Of a stretch of DNA of 64,000 nucleotides, positions 46,401 to 58,600 are shown in pieces. A program made the position numbers and the translations under genes. The stretch is from Pempheris klunzingeri (taxonomy: Eukaryota; Chordata; Actinopteri; Acropomatiformes; Pempheridae): NCBI RefSeq assembly GCF_042242105.1, contig NC_092027.1:6050006-6114005 (forward strand), in the 5' to 3' direction. The first letter of the stretch is position 1. Each line of letters begins with the position of its first letter. Below the pieces are notes generated by a model. That model had not been told where the DNA came from, made no database searches, and worked only from the letters and a program-made list of their open reading frames with translations.

Positions 46401-48011
46401 AGGATTCGATGGGTCAAAACCTCAGTTTGTCCAATCCTGGAACAGAACAAAACTCCTGTTATTCCAATATGGGAACATAAACTAAAGTCTGATTTAGCTA
46501 CTTTTCCCGTGTTAAGCATTTGTCAATGATAATATTGGGTTTTATTTAGATTTTATTCTAATTGTGATGGTCAGTCAACAGTCAACACTGTAGTTTTTTC
46601 ATACAGTGGGTGATATCAATAGATTTGTTTGCTTATAATTACAGTCTAAATGATATGGTGTGAACATGGCACATGTACAAGGCTTGTTTTCTTAAAGCTC
46701 TAACTCACTGCTCTTTTACTGTAACACCCACTAAAGAACCCAAACTGAACATGGATCCAGTTAAAACAGGAAAGCTTGTAACAAAGTTGGGTTCTAATTA
46801 CCACCCCACTTTACTGTTTATTCCCCCTGAAATGGATTAGGGTAGTTTTACTGCCTCTGAAGCGCAGAACAGACCTCATATTGTGTGACTCCTGGGTTGC
46901 ATAACCTGGATTTTGGGAAGTGAATGAGAATATTGACAGCGGCACAATACTGTGTAGACCACGCTAACAACAGTGCAGCCCCGCAGCACCGGAGGAAAAG
47001 TGACACCCTAACAGTCGCAGCTATAAAGTGTTACAGAAAAAAAGAAAAAAGACAAACAAGGCCGGTCTCTTATGGCTGTCAGATGACTGCGCTCCCTTTC
47101 ATCCGCAGTACAAAGACGCTCAATGTGGTGCAGCTTCCTGCAGATCACAAGGCCAATTTCAGCTGCACGCACACAAGTCAACATGAGCACACATGAGCAC
47201 ATCTACGTTTTGTTGTCACTGATTAAAGATCTCGTCAAGATAAATTGCATCTCGCTGTTTAAAGCAATGCTGATATCCTGAGATACTGAGATGGCAGATC
47301 TGTAACATTATTTTGTTTACTTGAGCTTGAAAAGTAGCTGCAGTTAAGTGAAATCCTTATAAGATAAAATCAGTGTCAAAGATATAACTGTGGTGTGATC
47401 TTGTCATTTTAATTATCTTCTCAGAAAATCAATTTTTCACTCTGGGTTCCACTAAAACCACAACATGGTACTACGGTCATATTAAACCCACAGCATTGGA
47501 GAATAAAGTGCTTTTAAAACTAGAGGATGTGTCTATCTAATCTGTTTCAGCTTCACACAAATCAGCATGAACACACAATGTCCATTTTGTTCTCTCTGGT
47601 TGAAGATCTCATCAATCTCATCTCAAGATTAATTCCTCCTCACTGTTTTAAACACTAATGTTATTGTGAGACACTGAGTCTGGTTGTTTCAATGTGAAGG
47701 CCAGCTAACTTTCAGCTTCCCTTATTTTAATCACGTGGTCATTGTTCCAGAGAAATCTCTTCTTTCAGACTGCATTTCCCTAAAACCATAAACTGATCAG
47801 TATCCATTGGATATTAATGACACGTGAGGCACCTGTAAAGAACGTGTCTGGTTTTGTTTTATGAGCCTCCAGCTGGCTGTTTGTTTATCCAGTGGAACAA
47901 TGTGGGCTGCAGCTGCAGCTTCACCTCCGCTGCTGTCGACTAAACTGACAAACAGTCAGACAACAAGTAAACAAACCACCACCGTGTCAAGACTTCAACA
48001 CATGGTGACCT

Positions 48012-48375
48012 GAAACAGCGGCTCCCAACCTGCAGGCCATGACCCCCACCAGGGGTCGCGGGATGATTACTGAGGTACAAACTAAGAAAAAAACCAACAC
48101 TTTTCTCAGATTTCTTCCTAAATACTGTAGATTCACTTCCTCTGATCTCAAATAATCCTAAAATCCTATTTTAAAAAAATGAATCTCCTCAACAGAAAAA
48201 CACCATCTAATATCACATTTGTTTGTTTTATTGGAAACCCCTCTCTTCATTTGACAAAAAAAAAAAAACACATCTCATTGGTGACTCTATTTGCAGATGA
48301 AGACCGTGAGATGAGTTTACATGGTGGGTCGGGTCATAAAAACTGACATTCTGATCATCGGGTGGGTGAAAAAAA
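48012..48375. mobile_element. Probable hAT-like MITE
   Basis: The left part CAGCGGCTCCCAACCTGCAGG then ACCAGGGGTCGCGGGATGATT resembles the CAGnGGTTCCCAACC ends of many hAT non-autonomous elements, and the right part GGGTCGGGTCATAAAAACTGA fits the inverse half. Exact ends and target duplication are not clear. Confidence 0.5.
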
Positions 48376-49849
48376 CACATCAATAATGGGGAGGATTAAT
48401 ACAACACAAACAAGAAGCACGTCTCCACTTTAAGAGAGCTTAACTTCACTGAATATTTAAATCTCCAGGCACACAGAAAGGATCGATCAGGATCTAATGT
48501 TGATTTATGTTCTGTGTTCTTCTGCACATCCAAAAGTTCACACACTTGACGATTGCAGTAAAGCTGCATCCTCAGGATAAATCTTGACGTCCATCAGAGC
48601 TGTCTAAAACATTTATGTCAGAAGCAAAAACATTTATTTATGTTTCCCCTGAAAAGTTTCCTCTGTCCTGTCAAGTTTATAACTATAGTGTACAGTTTCA
48701 CTGCTTAAACGTCCCACAATATTTGCTGCAGTGACGTTCTGGAAACGTTTAGAATTACTGAAAGCAGCATCTCTGATCTCTGATGTTAAATAGAAAACAC
48801 TCAGACATACGAGAAACAATTAAGAAACCATCTAGAAAAGCTCAGGCTGCTCAACGTGATTTAAAAGGATGAAATCATTCATTGAAGAAAATAATGAATC
48901 CCGGTGGGTAGCAGTGGATTCATCAGAACATAATCCGCTATTCACTCCTCATCATCACTCTTAATTATTTTATCCAGCCATGAACCTGCCAGCGACAGAC
49001 CCGTCTCCCTCGCTGTCTGCCATGACACAGTCCGAAGGGACATTTTGGGGCGGTTGAGTACGACGAGTGAGCTCACAAGGAACATACTTAGAAACTCTTG
49101 CTAATCTAGTTTACATCTGGGAATTTCTTGCCTGCATAAAATCCACATTGTTGAAACACACTCAACAGCAGTTGAAACACACTCACACTGGCGCAATATA
49201 AGGAGCAGTGAGGCTAAAAATGTCTAAATGTTTCTGCGAATGAAGGAGAGAGTAAACGCAGGAAGGAAGGTTAAAGAGATTTAATCGAGTGTGCTCATGG
49301 AGTTCCTTAAAATGAAGCAACTTCAGTGAAGTTACTCTTGGCAGCGCGGTTGTTGCACTTGGATTGTACTTGCAGGAGAACGCTGACCGATGGAAATAAA
49401 CAATCAGCCTGATCTTGAATACCGACGACTATTATCCAAAACAAATACACAAGTAAACATATTTTCCCATCAGCTGCCAGCTGGCATCGGACGGTTCAAG
49501 ACCTGGGTGTTAATGGTAACAAATGTTTGTTTTCTGGGAGACCGCTGGGCCTGATGTCTCTGTTTCACGTTTACTGCTGCGTTTATTTGACTTTTATTCT
49601 GAGCTTCATCAAAGTGTTGGAGAGCTTCAGAAAGGGTTTTTTTTCCAGAGTCTTTTGGTTCATTTTGATTTTTACCAGGTTGAGATCAAGAAAAGGTGAA
49701 AACTTAGAGTCAAAATCGAACTTTTACACCAACAGCAAAGACAGATTATGATTTTAGTGGTTTTAAAAATGACTTTTACTCACTCACTCACTGCACAATG
49801 GACAAATTTGGGATCTTTCCTCTGACTTATTTAAGAAGTCAGACATTTG

Positions 49850-50460
49850 GGAAAACACACATTAGTTGTCTTCTCCGTGTTCATGTCTGTATGCGGTAAA
49901 AATGAAGTTACACCCTGCAGCCAGTTAGCTTAGCTTAGCATAAAGGCTGGAAACAGGGGAACAGCGATCGTGACACTTCTTAAGCTCCCTGATTAACATG
50001 TTATATCTCGTTTGTCTAATCTAGAGAAAGTTTTGCTTTTAGAGGGAGTTGAGGAGACGTCACTGCTCCTGGCTGCACAAATTACTGTTTTTACATTTCT
50101 GTTTGTGTATGAATTAAACATACAAGTCAGAACATGTTCATTAATAAGCTTTTGAGTGGCTCGGCTAGACGTTTCCTCTTGTTTTCACTCGTTATGCTAA
50201 GTTAAGCTAATCGCCTGCTGGCTCCAGCTTCATTCTTAATGAACCACTTCTCCTTAAGAAATAGCCCAAAACATCCACCCTGTTGTTTTTACACATAAAT
50301 CAGTTTTTGTACCGATTCAAAAAGAAAAAAAAACAAGATATAAAATGATAATTAGTGAGCTTTAGTGGTTCTGCCTTTGCACAAGCTAGCTGTTTCCCCC
50401 TGTTTCCAGTCTTTATGCTAAGCTAGTTTAACAGCAGCTGCCTCCATGTTAATTATACCA
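49850..50460. mobile_element. Inverted-repeat fish element
   Basis: The left arm CCAGTTAGCTTAGCTTAGCA then TAAAGGCTGGAAACAGGGG (49,920-49,960) is inverted as CCCCCTGTTTCCAGTCTTTA then TGCTAAGCTAG (50,396-50,426). A third, degenerate copy (TTATGCTAAGTTAAGCTAAT) lies at 50,190-50,212. A solitary arm is at 17.8 kb. No coding capacity, so it is non-autonomous. Confidence 0.7.
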
Positions 50461-50854
50461 TAAAAACGGCAATACATTTTTTCTGCTTCTGCTTCTTTAA
50501 AACTCTTCCAGGCTTTAGGCTAAATCAGAAATGGGAAACGGAAAAGTTGGCGATGTGAGTGAGCCTGACTCATGGTGAGACTCTCACATCCCTGACAGTC
50601 TGATTTTAACCGTTTTATTTGTCTCTGGCTCGTCTCCAGTGATTGTACACGGGCCTTCGAGCCTTCGCCCAACATAAGCATTTCAGAGGAATGTGGCTGT
50701 GGTCAAAACGTGGCAAAATCATGAGGTTCAAGCTCTGAGAAGAAGAAAAACACCAACAACAACAGAAAAAAAGCAAACAAAAACAGCATTTTTCTTCCGC
50801 CCTCTGTTTTCTAAAAAAAGACAAAAGTCAGGAATTCCTTTCTGTGTGAAACAA

Positions 50855-50859
<5 letters not shown>

Positions 50860-50891
<32 letters not shown>
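50860..50891. repeat. (AC)n microsatellite
   Basis: Uninterrupted AC run of about 15 units. Frames with HTHTH or CVCVC here are artefacts. Confidence 0.95.
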
Positions 50892-50892
<1 letters not shown>

Positions 50893-51021
50893 TTCTTCAG
50901 GGGCTGAATGCAACTAGAGCTGGATTGTTTCAATGGATGTATTAATTTCACCCAAATGGATTGGAGCATGGTGGTGGTGTGGGGATGATGTGCGGTGATG
51001 GAAACTATGAGCGGAGCCAGA

Positions 51022-51043
51022 GGGGGGGGGGGGGGGGGGGGGG
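51022..51043. repeat. Homopolymer of 22 guanines
   Basis: A run of 22 G residues directly after AGCCAGA. Such long G runs are rare, mutable, can form quadruplexes, and are often mis-sized by sequencers. Confidence 0.9.
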
Positions 51044-52077
51044 TTGCTGAGTCTCCAGAAGAAAATTTGTAATCTAACGGAGACATGACATCACTCTAAC
51101 TCTACAAGACTGAGGGGCTTGTTAACACGCCTCCAAATGAATCAAAAAAGACATAATTGCATCACATGTTGAGCTTTTATTATGGCTACATGAGGCCTGA
51201 TTGTGTCTTCTACCTGACTCCAAAAACATTGAAGCAAAAAGATTGTTTCCTCAAAGGTCTCCTTGTTCTTCTTCTCATAAATCCTGCTCGAAAAACTGGC
51301 CCGCAGCACTTATTCACAGTATCAGTTACTCACTCTGGAGCCCGTTCGGGCCCCCAACCCCCAATAACATCCACTATTTCCTCACTCTAAAGAAAGAACA
51401 TCCTCTCTGGTCCATCCTGGACGAGGGGGGGGGGGTCAAATATTTGGCTTGAAAACATCCAATTCTTGCACGATTACGATGATTATGCTTTTAAGTTTAA
51501 TAATCTAGCACAGCTTTTTATTGATAAGTCACCTTTTGTAATGTCTTTGCTGTTGACAAACCACTTTTACTAAAGCTTCATTGATCAATTTGAAGTCATT
51601 ATTATCCTTTAAGTTTGGTATGAAGCAGCTATAAATGTTGGTGATATTAATAAAAGCCTCTCAGTTTGACATGTTATTAAATCATTAATAAATGGAGATT
51701 AATCCAGAGTCTCTGCAGCACTTTTGGGCAACCAGTCAGTTATTCTCAGTAATAAAGACCTGGTCTATAAAGCCTAAGTAAATTATAAGTTAAATATTAT
51801 TTATAACATGTAAACCCTTTATAATTGAACTGTAATAGAGAGAGGTGCAGTTCATTTTAGAGCTTCCTTGTGTTGGCTAAAACACAGTAGGATGCTTCAG
51901 TAATGCGCCAGGTGGAGACAGGTGAGGATCCGTGCTGATGTGCGCGCTCCAGGAGGTCACACCCACGCAAACTCACCGTGACACGCTTTAAAGTCACTTA
52001 TCGTCAACTTCTCCACGTTACAAAGCCGTGACTAGTGCGTGCACAGGTCGATATAAGTCGTATAAATGTAAACGTAC

Positions 52078-52340
52078 CTCTCTTTGCGCACCAGCAGCCT
52101 CTGGAGATGCTCGCAGGAGACTCTCTGCCCTCTGCAGGATCCGAGCAGTTTGTCCGCTTGTGCTGCTCTGGCGGATAAAATGACAGATAATTAAAGCTTC
52201 CGCGGGCTCCTGAGAGCTCAAAACTGACGTGTTTCCACTGACTTAAGCATCTGTGACTGGTGCGTAAAACCAAAACCATCCCTCCAAACGCCGCCCCTTT
52301 CCTCCGCTGCCTGTCTCTCCACTCCCTCCGTCTGTCTTTC
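52078..52340 (-). other. fhl3: Probable non-coding first exon and promoter of fhl3
   Basis: On the minus strand CGCAAAGAGAG is followed by GTACGT, an excellent donor at 52,077. Upstream lies a GC-richer stretch with a GGGGCGGCG box near 52,290-52,298 set in AT-rich surroundings. fhl3 exon 2 begins with a consensus acceptor (GTTTTGCAG at 39,450-39,442) 24 nt before the ATG, so an upstream untranslated exon must exist, and this is the best same-strand donor I see. It could instead belong to the 121-aa frame at 42.2 kb or be alternative for both. The transcription start is not defined. Confidence 0.5.
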
Positions 52341-52349
52341 ACCTTGTGG

Positions 52350-54690
52350 GGAGTTCAGGCTCACAGAAGGTGCACTCACTGTGTTTTTACATGTAACTGA
52401 ATATTTTAAACACATAGTAGACTTTTGGCTTTCAGCTGCTGATGTAAACCACTTTATTATCTCTGTCAATGGAAAGTTTCTGTCCCAGTCTCGTAATGAT
52501 CTCCATGGTTGTGCTGAATAATGATTTCATTTAATGTGCTCTGCAGCATTTCACTCTCACATTATGTCACAATAAAACTCATTTAGGGTCTTTTTAATTA
52601 TGCATAATTAATATATAAGATAAGTTTTGCTGGTTTCTGTTTGATTCCTTCATGTTAACTTCAGCTAAACTCCCCAATGAAACATTTATAAGCAGTGCAC
52701 ACGATAAATGGCACTCTTACATTGTGTTACAGAGCATTTGTTAACTGTTTATACAAGTTATGTAGCATTTATTAATATTGTGTACATCCAAACAAATCTT
52801 ACAGCCTGTTGTAAAGCATCTTTGTAATTATTTATATGCAGAACAAATCTTATGGCACATTATAAAGCATTTATTTACATCTTACACACCTCATCTCACA
52901 AGCTGAAAACTAATGAAAATGTGTCAAGTTTAAAAGTTTCATTCTTGCCTCAAAGTCCACTTACTGGATTTCCCTTCGCAGCTTTCAGTCCATCTTGTGG
53001 CTTTCATCGGCTGCTGGAGATGAGAATGCACAAATGAATAAACACTTCATCAACAAATGCAATAAAAAATGTAATTAAGATTATAAATGAACACACATGT
53101 ACATTATATTTGATATTTTCGTTAAATGTGCCACCGGATGTCTGCTTCCAGCTACTTTATAATCTGTCATAAACATTTGCTTATTTGCTTATTTACGGCC
53201 TCTGAAGGCTGAAATGGTGGTTAACATTAATTCATACCAGAATTTCTCTGCACAGTCACCATCCATCACACATGGATGAGGACGCTACACACTCTCTGCA
53301 TCGTCTTTAAAGTCCAGCTTTTCTCCTCAGTGAAACTCTCTGTGGTCAGAAGCGAACTGCCTACAAAAATAATAAAATAAAGATATCATTTTCCCTCTCA
53401 TTGACCTCCATTTTCCACAGTGGTGAGCAGGAGGTCTGGGGACGATTAGAGGCTTCAGCTGTGGCTCCGTCCTGCCACCACCCATCAAGTCAGGGTGAGC
53501 TGTACATGTGGATGTGATGAAGGCCTTTTGGTCGCATGTGTGGCATCTTTAAGCTTGTTTGCAGGACCCGTTGATGGGCTGCTTACGGCCCAGAGTTTGT
53601 TAAAAAATATATTAACTTGTTTGAATTAAAGCCCAAGTCTGAGTGAGGGTGACGTTTTTTTTCTGCATCATCCTGATTTTCCATGTGAATAATCTGCCAT
53701 CTGCTGTTCAAACTTTGTTAGTTACATCGGTTCAGCCGGAGGAGGACGCACAAGGAGATTTAAAAGACATGAAGACACAAGTCTGGAAAAAAAAACCCAT
53801 GTAATTATCACAATATATTTTTTTTGCCATTATCAAGCACTTCTATGAGACAATAATTATCAAATAGTTAAGAAAATAATGAACTCTTTGTAGTGGAAAA
53901 TGTGGATGTTACACTAGCTTCACATAACTATAAGAAAGTTTCTCATATTACTGATTATAAGAAACAGTCTTAAAATTATGAGACATAAAAAGTTTGAGAA
54001 ACTTTTAAAATTATCAGATGGTTTTGCATAATTGTGAGAAAAAAGCACTTTCTCATAAAAGTAGTTAAAGTAGTAAGTCGTTTTTTTTATCCAGCTCATA
54101 ACTTCATACAAAAGCTTATACTAATGAGACGACTTATAATTATCCAGAATGTGGAAGTTATTCAAATCCAGTTTTTACATTTTTACTTCTTATCTCAGTT
54201 ATGAGCTTTCTGAAGAGTTGAATGATGAGAAACTATCACAATTTTGAGATACTTGATCAAAAGTATGAAAAGTGTATTTGATTTTTTGCTTAATAATTAT
54301 GGCTTAGCTCCTCTGTGATGACGCTGCGCCAAACTGTGACGACTGAGACTTTTTTATCTCATAATCATGAGATAATAAGTGTCATGATTATGAGAGTACA
54401 AGAAAATGGGCATCATCTTAAAAAGAAATCTAAATTACAACTTACTAGCACATCGTTATGTGAAAATCCGTAATGACTGTGAGAAGAAAACATTTAATAA
54501 TATAAAGTAAATATCTAACTAACACCGTATCTCTTATGACACATTGGCTCATAATTACTGCTTCACATATAAATATAAAAAAATCTCAAAATTCTAACAA
54601 TGTCACACAATTACAATAAATTTCTATTAATTAAAGAAGTTTATTCAAATCAAAGACACAGCTAAGAATGATTCAGCAAAATATTAAACA
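52350..54690. other. Intergenic region between fhl3 exon 1 and rragc 3' end
   Basis: AT-rich. No exon is recognised. 53,900-54,640 is filled with recurring CATAATTATGAGA-like units resembling the block at 18.5 kb. Confidence 0.5.
53900..54640. repeat. Degenerate repeat of TCATAATTATGAGA-type units
   Basis: Self-complementary motifs such as CTCATAATCATGAGATAATA and TGTCATGATTATGAGAG recur on both strands across about 700 bp. It could fold into local hairpins. It looks like a decayed dispersed repeat. Confidence 0.5.
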
Positions 54691-54693
54691 TAT

Positions 54694-54699
54694 TTTATT
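54694..54699 (-). terminator. rragc polyadenylation signal AATAAA
   Basis: TTTATT on the plus strand reads AATAAA (context TTTAATAAAATATG) on the rragc strand, about 960 bp past the stop. It implies a roughly 1-kb 3' UTR. Confidence 0.6.
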
Positions 54700-55653
54700 A
54701 AAGATTTATGTACAATAATAAAAAAACAAGCCCTCACAGTCTCTGAGACGTTAATCAGGTCCCGTTAAACGCTCGCACCGAAAAAACAAAGCAACCTCCA
54801 CAAACTGAATCTCTGTGAAGTAAATTTGGTCAAAACGTTCATCAGAAGCTACAAGAAGCGGAGTGTCTGCAGGCGCGGCGGGTCGTCCGAGTGGAAAGCG
54901 TCATCAGTTATTTCCATTAGACTCCATTAAGGCCAACATGCCGTCGTTCCCTCTGCTGATCAAAAAGGCTCTAATGGTGGAACTGACACGGCTCTGGTCC
55001 GGAGATCCTGAGCAGAGAAGCAGGCCGCTGGTCGCATGAGTCATTATCAACAGAAAACACACTGTAGAACAAACACTGTGCTTTTTTTTTTCTATCATAC
55101 TGGGGATTAAATCCTCTTACAGCACTCAATATTTCAAGGTGAAGACAGCAGGAACATGAGAAGTTCGTGGGGCTTCTACATTGTGCTTCAGATTAACAAC
55201 AAGCACTTAAACTGGATCACACGTCTCCATCAGGAGTGTTTTTAAGTTGCAGCGCACACAGAATTAACTGGCCAAGAAGGTAAACATAGCTGACAGGATT
55301 CTTTGCTATTTCAATACAGAAAAAATGTGCAGAAAGTAGGTTTTTTTTGGCATATTTTCACCAGTAATACTGGAACAGATATACGCATGTCTGAGCAGGA
55401 CGTTTCTCACACCAGCGGCGGAGAAGCAGGCGGATCAGATTTAGTCCTTCATCTTCATCTACATCACTCAGAGTTCAGTTCATCAGCTGCAGCTCAGCTT
55501 CTCCGGCCGATTCACTCACACTCAGCTGCACACATGGAAGTAACGTCCGTTTGGCAGGAAGCAGGTGAGCCTTCAGATCGTCTCTCCCCGTCGAGGGGCC
55601 TCGCTGCACCGCAGGTAACCCACACAATCGCGCCCGTACTCGTTTCTCGCTCT

Positions 55654-58600
55654 CTAGACGGCGTTTCCGTTCAGCGCGGCGTACTTCAGGCCAGTCAGGT
55701 TGTTGCTGGGTGAGCTGACGCCTTGTGGCGGAGCGCCGACTTCAAACACTTCGTGGATGGCTTTTCGGAAACAGTGAAAATTGTACTCTATCAAACCTGC
55801 AAAGAGAGCACATAAGTTGTTTAAAGCGTTTAACTCCAGACGTGACAGCTGTTTGTGTGAGGAAAACACGCCTCCACACTCGCAATGGCATCTTTTTTTC
55901 TAATGATCTCTGTCCACACTAAAACAATTACAGCATAATTGTCAAAAACGCTGTGTAATAATGAGATAACGGTAATGGTTGTGCTGCTTCAGTGAGAGAT
56001 CAATCTAATAACAAGTCAGCAGGAAAATTGGTGGAAAAAGTATTCAGGTCCTTTACTGTAATAAAAGTAGGAATAAAACACTGTTATAATAATCCATTAC
56101 AAGTACAAGTCCCGGCACTGAAAATGCTACTTCGGTGGTATTTTCAACAAAATGTAGCTGAGGTGACAAAAGTAAAACTATTCAACGCAGAAAACATCTC
56201 CTGTGAGTGTTATTAGATTATTATGGATACATTAATGTGCAGTTAGTTACTTAGTTAATTAGTTAACCGTAGTTAGTCGACGTGGAGTTAATTTTAACTA
56301 TCAATGCATCATATTTTCACCAGTTCATATGTTTTGCATGAAAAAAATCCTGATTTGTAAAGACATTTTTTTTTAAAGTACAATATTTCCCAGTGAAATG
56401 TAGTGGAGGTAAAAAAAATAGCACAAGATTTTAAAAAAATCCTCAACTTTGTACTTGAGTATAGAACTTGAGTAAATCAACTATGTTACATTGTTTAGTT
56501 ATCATCATTGACTGTCTTCCGTTCTAAGTTCAAGGGCTTCTGGAGAAACAAAACTTTTCCTAAACCAAACAGCTGATCTGCAGCTTAATACAGTGCGCTG
56601 CATGCGTATCGTCACAGCTTTGTGTGTACAGAGACAGAAACATGTGGTGTTATTATTTTTCCAGCTAAGAATGGGTTTACTCTAAAAAGATCAACCCTCA
56701 TTTACACTTTTGAGCTGGCGGCATCCTGTGTGACCAAACCACAGTCTGATAATGCCAATTTAAGGGTTAATAAAATCTAAAGCTACTCACCTTTTCTCTC
56801 GAAGCTCTCCTCTCTGAGGATGCAGACGAGAGCGAGGAACTTTGTGACCTCTTTCAAATAAAGCACGGTAGTGTTGTTGAGCTTGATGATAGCCAACGAC
56901 TCCTTGTCATAGGCGCAGCCGCTGCCGTCCTCCATTAGCCTGCCAAGATGGGAAAAGACAGACAGGCAACTCTAAACCCCCGAACAGAGAGGATACAACC
57001 ACTGCCAGCGCTTAAAACAAACAGGATACGATTCTCCTCACCCGTAAATGCAGGAGACGTCGATGACGACATCGATCATGTCGCAGCAGAGCTCGTAGGA
57101 CTGCATGTCCACCGGAGAGCTGTCTGTGGCGATGTAAATCTTGCTAACAACATCAAACAGGAAGGCTTTCTCAATCCCAGAATGCTGCGAAACATGAAGG
57201 ACGTCATTAAGAGAAGGTACAGATGGGACACACTCAGAGGACGTTTTGTGCAGCTAAGAATGAAACAGCATACAGATATGAAGATGTTCAAGAGGTTCTC
57301 CAGCGTTGGTAACTGAGGAATGAGCTTCTGGACGACTTTACTGAAGGCCTCGAATATGGAGTGGTCGTAGATGCTGGTCAGGTAGAAGCTGACGAGGGAA
57401 AGAAGGAGGGGAGAGTCAACACGCTGCGAGAACGGGCGGCGTTGCCAAACAAGTTAGGGCAGAAGATGAAAGCCTCAGCTGTAAACACCACAATGCAAGT
57501 GATGTCACGTCTGCTCGCTGTGAGGACGAAACAATCAGCCCATCCACAAAACCAGAGTCTGAGCATGTTTAACTCAACGATACACCGGAAACATCCACGT
57601 GTTACAGCTCCACGTGTCAGAGGTTTAAATTATCCAACATCAGAGTACAGTTTAAAGACACATTCCCTAATTTTCTGACCACTTGAGGGAAACAACTTAA
57701 ACACACTTAAGTTGGTTTGCGCCAACAAGGATTATTTTATGTTTCATTTTATTTGGCACACCCAGTGGTTTGTTATCTCAGCTGTTAGGTAGCAACATGT
57801 CTCCCTCCGGTATTCAAATAGGACTTATTGTGAACTCCCCGTGTGTGCTGCTGAGGAAAACCGTCCCGAGAGTTTAGCTTTAACGTGACCCTCCTGAGTC
57901 TCCAGCCGATGACTCTGCCAGCTCAGAGCAGACAGACCTGACATTCAGGTGTCTCCGGTCCCTCCTCCCTCATCACATGTTACTGACAATGCGAGTTTCC
58001 TTCTCAATAGTTTATTGTTAAAAATGATGCTTGTGACCATACGTTTGATCACATCTACCTCATTTAAACACCTTAATGTGTATTTTGGATGTTTTCTTTA
58101 CACTAATATAAAAGAAGACAGGAAGCAAAATAACCTAAACCCTTTAAATTAACCACACTGGTCTATTAAAGAAATATGTTTTTGCCTGTAGTGTCTCTCC
58201 AGGGCCAAATACACCCACACCAGCAAATGCATTAGTGAAAATCTACTTTTAAGCACATCACTGGTTTCTATGAGTGATCCCCAGCTAAGTATCGCTCTCA
58301 GTAACTTGAAGAATATCAAGTATCTGACCTGTGCAGACACGTCAGTCGCTCACCTGAGGTGAAGCTTCTCCAGGCTGGCGTCTGCCAGATCATCGTTGGC
58401 CCTCTGATGAATGTCTCGCTGTGTTTCTATTTTGTGGTCATCTGACAGGCCGTCTACTTTATGGATGAACACCTCAAAGTTGATGTCTGGGTTCACTTTG
58501 TAGGCTCTGGACACAGTGAGGTGTAGCCGCACCAGAGCCTCCACGTAGTCGTCCTGACAAATTCAGCATGAACAGAAAAAGTGACAAGTTGATTCATCTC

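Larger units (their letters stand above)
42860..52077. other. Interior of putative fhl3 first intron
   Basis: No exon is recognised on either strand. The contents are dispersed repeats (listed separately), a 22-nt G run, CA microsatellites and AT-rich spacer. Frames here lack splice context and familiar protein content. Confidence 0.5.
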
